From an uncultured Bacteroides sp. (lineage in GTDB: Bacteria; Bacteroidota; Bacteroidia; Bacteroidales; Bacteroidaceae): DNA of 64,000 nucleotides. Position numbers and translations under genes: made by a program. The notes below the pieces were generated by a model that saw only the letters and a program-made list of their open reading frames with translations, was not told where the DNA came from and made no database searches. Numbering within the stretch: position 1 is the first letter of the stretch; the number at the start of each line of letters is the position of its first letter. The stretch spans positions 1 through 64,000 of the forward strand of contig CALUOR010000014.1 in assembly GCA_944322285.1 (NCBI GenBank), read 5' to 3'. Positions 61,019 to 64,000 of this stretch are shown here, one piece after another.

Positions 61019-61590
61019 ATGAAGATGAAAATACGATTCTCAACACTATTCATCGCATGCCTGCTTTCCATAGGAACAGCCCGGGCAGACAATAGTTTGG
61101 AGCAAGCCTTAAGACAAGCCATTGCCGATGTAAAGGCTACGGTAGGCATTGGCAAGCCCGCCAATTCGCCATTACCGCCACAGAAGAGGACATGCACCGC
61201 GATCTCACGCTCTGCCAAGCCAACTACTCTACCCCGCTTGAAGCCACCCGGCTTATCCATCAGCTTTATACGAAAAACGCTGAAGCTGACGCAAACCTCC
61301 AATTCATCCGACAGACACTGTTCGATTGCCGGACAGGATTACAACGCATCCCTGCCGGCATCACCGGGCAAAGCGTCAAAATAGCCCACAAGACGGGCAC
61401 AAGCGACCAAGACTCGGCAGGCCGTTGGATAGGCATCAACGATGTGGCCTACGTGCAGTTTCCTGACGGACGTGGCTATTCATTGGCCATATTCATCAAA
61501 AATTCCTCCGAAGATTATGACGATAATGAGCGTGTCATCGCACATATATCGGAAATCGTATTCCGCTTCATTACTTCCACCGCTTCATAA
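61019..61590 (+). pseudogene. Class A beta-lactamase pseudogene (CepA/CblA-like), core deleted
   Basis: The first 44 codons encode a signal peptide and LEQALRQAIADVKATVGI, the start of the Bacteroides class A enzymes. The sequence then jumps, with a frame change, to RQFAITATEEDMHRDLTLCQ...TPLEATRLI and further to the third-element motif HKTGTSDQDSAGRW, ending at a stop at 61588-61590. The segment with the catalytic SxxK serine, SDN and the Glu166 omega loop is missing. It cannot make an active enzyme. The KTG element and C-terminal strand are well preserved, so the deletion may be recent. Confidence 0.8.
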
Positions 61591-62039
61591 TCCGGGTTAT
61601 CAATCATGCAAGAAAACCACCCGATAGGAAATTTTGAACAATATTGTATCTATATGGAAAGAAGGGCTGTTAAATGGGAATTTAACCCCTAATTCCAACG
61701 CTAACTTATGAATTTCGGCTTCATAAAAACTTCTTTTTTCTTAAGCATATTCTATAACCGAAGGTTTAAGTTGTACAACCGAAAGCTTCGGTTATACAAC
61801 CGTAAGTTTGAACACAACTTTCTATTTAACCTCATCCGATTTTCTAATTAGGATTATTCAGTTGTAAAAGCAAGTATCCGAAAATATTTAAACTTACTTA
61901 TAAGTAAGTGTACAAAATTAAATGAGATTTTGCTACTCAATGATAAGTTCGTTTGTCAAACTATCGGAGAATATGTGGTACAAAAGGAGAATTTTTGTGC
62001 AAATCAGGCTTCTTCCACGCAAAATTGGAGTAATTTTGC
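61591..62039. other. Gene-free 450-bp stretch after the beta-lactamase pseudogene
   Basis: Holds a lone copy of the element end (TAAATGGGAATTTA, 61671-61684) without a matching partner, and array F (61756-61818). The rest is AT-rich with no convincing coding sequence. Confidence 0.55.
61756..61818. repeat. Array F: three dyad units at 21-bp spacing (core AACCGAAAGCTTCGGTT)
   Basis: AACC starts at 61756, 61777 and 61798. The middle unit AACCGAAAGCTTCGGTT is the best dyad; the outer two (AACCGAAGGTTTAAGTT and AACCGTAAGTTTGAA) are partly eroded. It is the shortest-spaced of the arrays. Confidence 0.6.
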
Positions 62040-62347
62040 AACAACTAAATCATTTCTCCGCCTGCCACGCCGGGCATTCCGATCCAGCAACATCCGGACT
62101 GGACAGCGTGTACACCGCCGAATATATACAGAAAATCGCCTTTGACGAACCGGAGAAAGCCCTTGCCCTGCTCGACACGGCAGAGGCAAAGAAATTGCTC
62201 ACTCCTTTCGACATCAGCGACCTGCGTTGCCTGGTCTACCACAACGGCCTGTCGCACTACAAGACCGCCTACACCCATGCGCTCAAAGCCTACAACGACC
62301 CGGAAGCCCGCAAGAACCCTGAAAAGTTCCTGTCGCTGGTACCATGA
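62031..62347 (+). pseudogene. 5' fragment of a TPR-type regulator gene with its promoter
   Basis: A TAATTTTG box at 62031-62038 is followed by a reading frame with SVYTAEYIQKIAFDEPEKAL, then ALLDTAEAKKLLTPFDISDLRCLVYHNGLSHYKTAYTHALKAYND and a stop at 62345-62347. The tandem helical pattern (EPEKALALLDTAE; YKTAYTHALKAY) resembles the N-terminal TPR part of large Bacteroides regulators of the LuxR/AraC or histidine kinase type. No start codon in a good place is seen near the promoter and the DNA-binding half is absent. Confidence 0.45.
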
Positions 62348-62418
62348 CGCTGGGCATGAGCGTTGACCTGGCCGAGCTTGGATCGTTCTTTGGCCGGGCT
62401 GCATCTTTTTGTCTAAGA

Positions 62419-62490
62419 GAGCGTAGTCGAAGGGTCTCATGTAGTGCTACGTGAGATGTTTCGACTCCGCTTTGCTCCGCTCAAAATGAC
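62419..62490. repeat. Dispersed hairpin repeat, copy 2
   Basis: Same words in the same order as 4571-4648: GAGCGTAGTCGAAGGGTCTC, ATGTA, loop, TACGTGAGATGT, then TTCGACTCC...AAAATGAC. The TCTCATGTA/TACGTGAGA stem has one mismatch and a 4-base loop. Here it stands alone, not inside a TAAATG-type element. Confidence 0.7.
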
Positions 62491-62532
62491 AAAATGATAG
62501 AGATTTTACATTCAACCTAACGAATGCGCCCG

Positions 62533-64000
62533 TCAATCCATCGTATTCTGATACACAGCTTTCAGCACCTCTTTCACATCATTCACCACTCCCATCGGCA
62601 CATTTGCCTCTTTCACACGCAAGGACACGGTCATGTCCCGCTTACCCGCACGGAAAGCTTCGGCCTCACGCCGCAGACTTTGCAAGGAAACTTCCGGCAT
62701 GTCTTTCCGACTTCCATCGGAAGATAATAAGATGACTTCCACAGGGAGAAGCGCAAGCGAGTCCACCGCTGCCACATTCTTCACATATTTACGTGGAGTC
62801 ATCACATTGACCAATACCGGAATGCGAGCATCCACCTCCCGATGAAGTTCGTCATACACATCCTTTACAGCCTCCAAACAAGCGCGCAAGGTTTCCGCAG
62901 AGGTGCCCCGGTCATAACGGAATTGAACTATCGGGCGGAAAGCTTGCCCCTTCTGACGTTTCTCCAAATAATCCCGGCGCAGAAGTCCGGACAAATTCTC
63001 ACGCACAAAATCCGTACGCAGGCTTAAATCATCCGCTTTCGGTCCCATGACATCGTCCACCATGACCTGATTTTGGAAATTAATGAAAAGCTCATAGGTG
63101 CCTCCCTCTGTAAGCGGGTCGGAAGGTCCCCCACCCTCTGCATACTTTTGAGCAAAATAATGCTCCAACCATTCACGCCTGTCTCCTGCTATGGAGTCTT
63201 GACGTTCCATCACTTGCGGTTTTTCCAAAACGGAAGCCGCCATTCTCACTTCGGGACGCGCAAACGCATAGAGCGTACCCGCCGCCACCGGCACGAAAAG
63301 CAAGAGCTTCAAGCGTGCCAGCCTACCGGTTCTTTTCTTTAACATCATATTGATACGTTTTTTAAGTTTGCTCTGACCGAACCCGCTGGCCATAGAGTAG
63401 AGCCTTGTGCCAACGGTCCGTTCAACAAGCAATAGTTGATATTGAGTAGCATCGATGCCATGAGAAAGTACACCCCAATCCGCCTCATATTCGTGAACGG
63501 CACGCAATTCACGCATCAGCATCCATACGGCAGGATTGAACCAATGAAGCGCCACGACAAGCTCCATCCACACCAAGTCCCATGTATGAAAATAGCGTAC
63601 ATGCATCCGTTCGTGAAGCAAAACGATATCCCGATGAAGCTCATAATCCTCCTGGGAAAGCACAATGGTGCGCCCCCAGCTAAACGAAACGTTCTTCTGC
63701 GGGCAAACTACCAATCTGAATCCCTCACATTTACGAACCGGACACTTCCGGAGCAACCTCCATATCCGTCCCAAAGCACACAAGAAGAATGCCAACGAAA
63801 ACGCCAGCCCGCAAAGATAGAGTGCCATTACAATAGTCATCCACTTTTCCCCGCAAAGCCATGCTTTTTGCAAAGGAAAGGCAGGCACTTTGCGGAACAT
63901 TGTCTCCGCCTCTCCACTCTGCTCGATTTCCGTGCGTGCAGGCTTCTCCGTCAACCAAGTTTCCATTGCCGCCACAGGACGTTGCCAGTTTCCGCTTTGC
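62533..64000 (-). CDS. BlaR1-like M56 metallopeptidase with ExbD-like C-terminal domains (5' end outside window)
   Basis: The frame stays open past the window edge, so the first residues are missing. Residues before the last third include a membrane helix (IVMALYLCGLAFSLAFFLCALG), the zinc motif HERMH (LLHERMHVRYFHTWDLVWME) and the downstream acidic EYEAD. Then a membrane helix (LLLFVPVAAGTLYAF) leads to a periplasmic part that holds two ExbD-like repeats: PIVQFRYDRGTSAETLRACLEAVKDVYDEL and MTVSLRVKEANVPMGVVNDVKEVLKAVY. BlaR1-type sensors cleave a BlaI-type repressor on signal; the repressor gene would lie upstream, off the window. A beta-lactamase wreck is nearby, but a link is not shown. 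Confidence 0.75.
   Translation of the reverse strand, partial: QSGNWQRPVAAMETWLTEKPARTEIEQSGEAETMFRKVPAFPLQKAWLCGEKWMTIVMALYLCGLAFSLAFFLCALGRIWRLLRKCPVRKCEGFRLVVCPQKNVSFSWGRTIVLSQEDYELHRDIVLLHERMHVRYFHTWDLVWMELVVALHWFNPAVWMLMRELRAVHEYEADWGVLSHGIDATQYQLLLVERTVGTRLYSMASGFGQSKLKKRINMMLKKRTGRLARLKLLLFVPVAAGTLYAFARPEVRMAASVLEKPQVMERQDSIAGDRREWLEHYFAQKYAEGGGPSDPLTEGGTYELFINFQNQVMVDDVMGPKADDLSLRTDFVRENLSGLLRRDYLEKRQKGQAFRPIVQFRYDRGTSAETLRACLEAVKDVYDELHREVDARIPVLVNVMTPRKYVKNVAAVDSLALLPVEVILLSSDGSRKDMPEVSLQSLRREAEAFRAGKRDMTVSLRVKEANVPMGVVNDVKEVLKAVYQNTMD

Noticed and set aside
61019..64000. Functional beta-lactamase with BlaR1 regulation
   Set aside because: The enzyme lacks its catalytic residues and the M56 protein has no penicillin-sensor domain.

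Overview
The window reads as a chromosomal segment of a gut Bacteroides (order Bacteroidales). The supporting signs are TAnnTTTG-type -7 promoter elements (for example 5570, 14790, 34424, 38810, 42689, 60994), fimbrillin lipoproteins, a Bacteroidetes-type ECF sigma factor, serine palmitoyltransferase, DUF4296 next to lspA, DUF3791/DUF3990 modules and DUF5686. I do not assign a species. No rRNA, tRNA, CRISPR array or complete insertion sequence was seen.

Layout. 1-4.4 kb: three fimbrillin-like lipoprotein genes (the first cut by the window edge), then an ECF sigma factor on the other strand. 5.6-16.1 kb: an outer-membrane protein, a B12-binding radical SAM enzyme, a GH105 lipoprotein, an AlaX-like editing protein, an N-carbamoylputrescine amidase, GtrA, aspS, a lipid kinase and spt. 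16.1-37.5 kb: a large efflux-type operon on the minus strand. In transcription order it encodes TolC, an HlyD adaptor, a permease, a thioredoxin-like lipoprotein, four more MacB/FtsX-type permeases and one ATPase. A sigma-54 promoter (34211-34226) precedes it, and a divergent NtrC-type regulator/kinase pair with likely enhancer sites (34284-34318, 35091-35104) sits beside it. A DUF3791 / broken DUF3990 / DUF3791 module lies inside the control region. 37.5-42.5 kb: an AT-richer accessory stretch with an NmrA-like reductase, an HxlR regulator, an acyltransferase, wreckage of a DUF1016 nuclease gene and of a type ISP restriction enzyme, and DUF2130. 42.8-48.9 kb: ileS, a DksA-like gene, lspA and DUF4296. 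49.1-61 kb: an aryl-polyene/flexirubin-like lipid cluster (GNAT, ketosynthase, ACP, two hot-dog dehydratases, MMPL exporter, CrtI-like oxidoreductase, ketoreductase, LolA, thioesterase remnant, DUF5686). 61-64 kb: a class A beta-lactamase pseudogene, a regulator fragment and a BlaR1-like M56 peptidase running off the end.

The most unusual signal is between the genes. First, several gaps hold arrays of 14-18 bp palindromes spaced 21-23 bp apart. Each array has its own core sequence but the architecture is shared (20.0, 25.1, 32.6, 37.6, 56.7 and 61.8 kb). Second, at least three gaps hold long-hairpin elements bounded by the same 15-bp terminal inverted repeat, TAAATGRKAATTTAG, with unrelated inner arms (156-312, 4504-4731, 17297-17433). 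Two of these start at or within a few bases of a stop codon. Further long inverted repeats without clear ends lie at 22.6, 46.8 and 51.5 kb. I know of no named family for either class.
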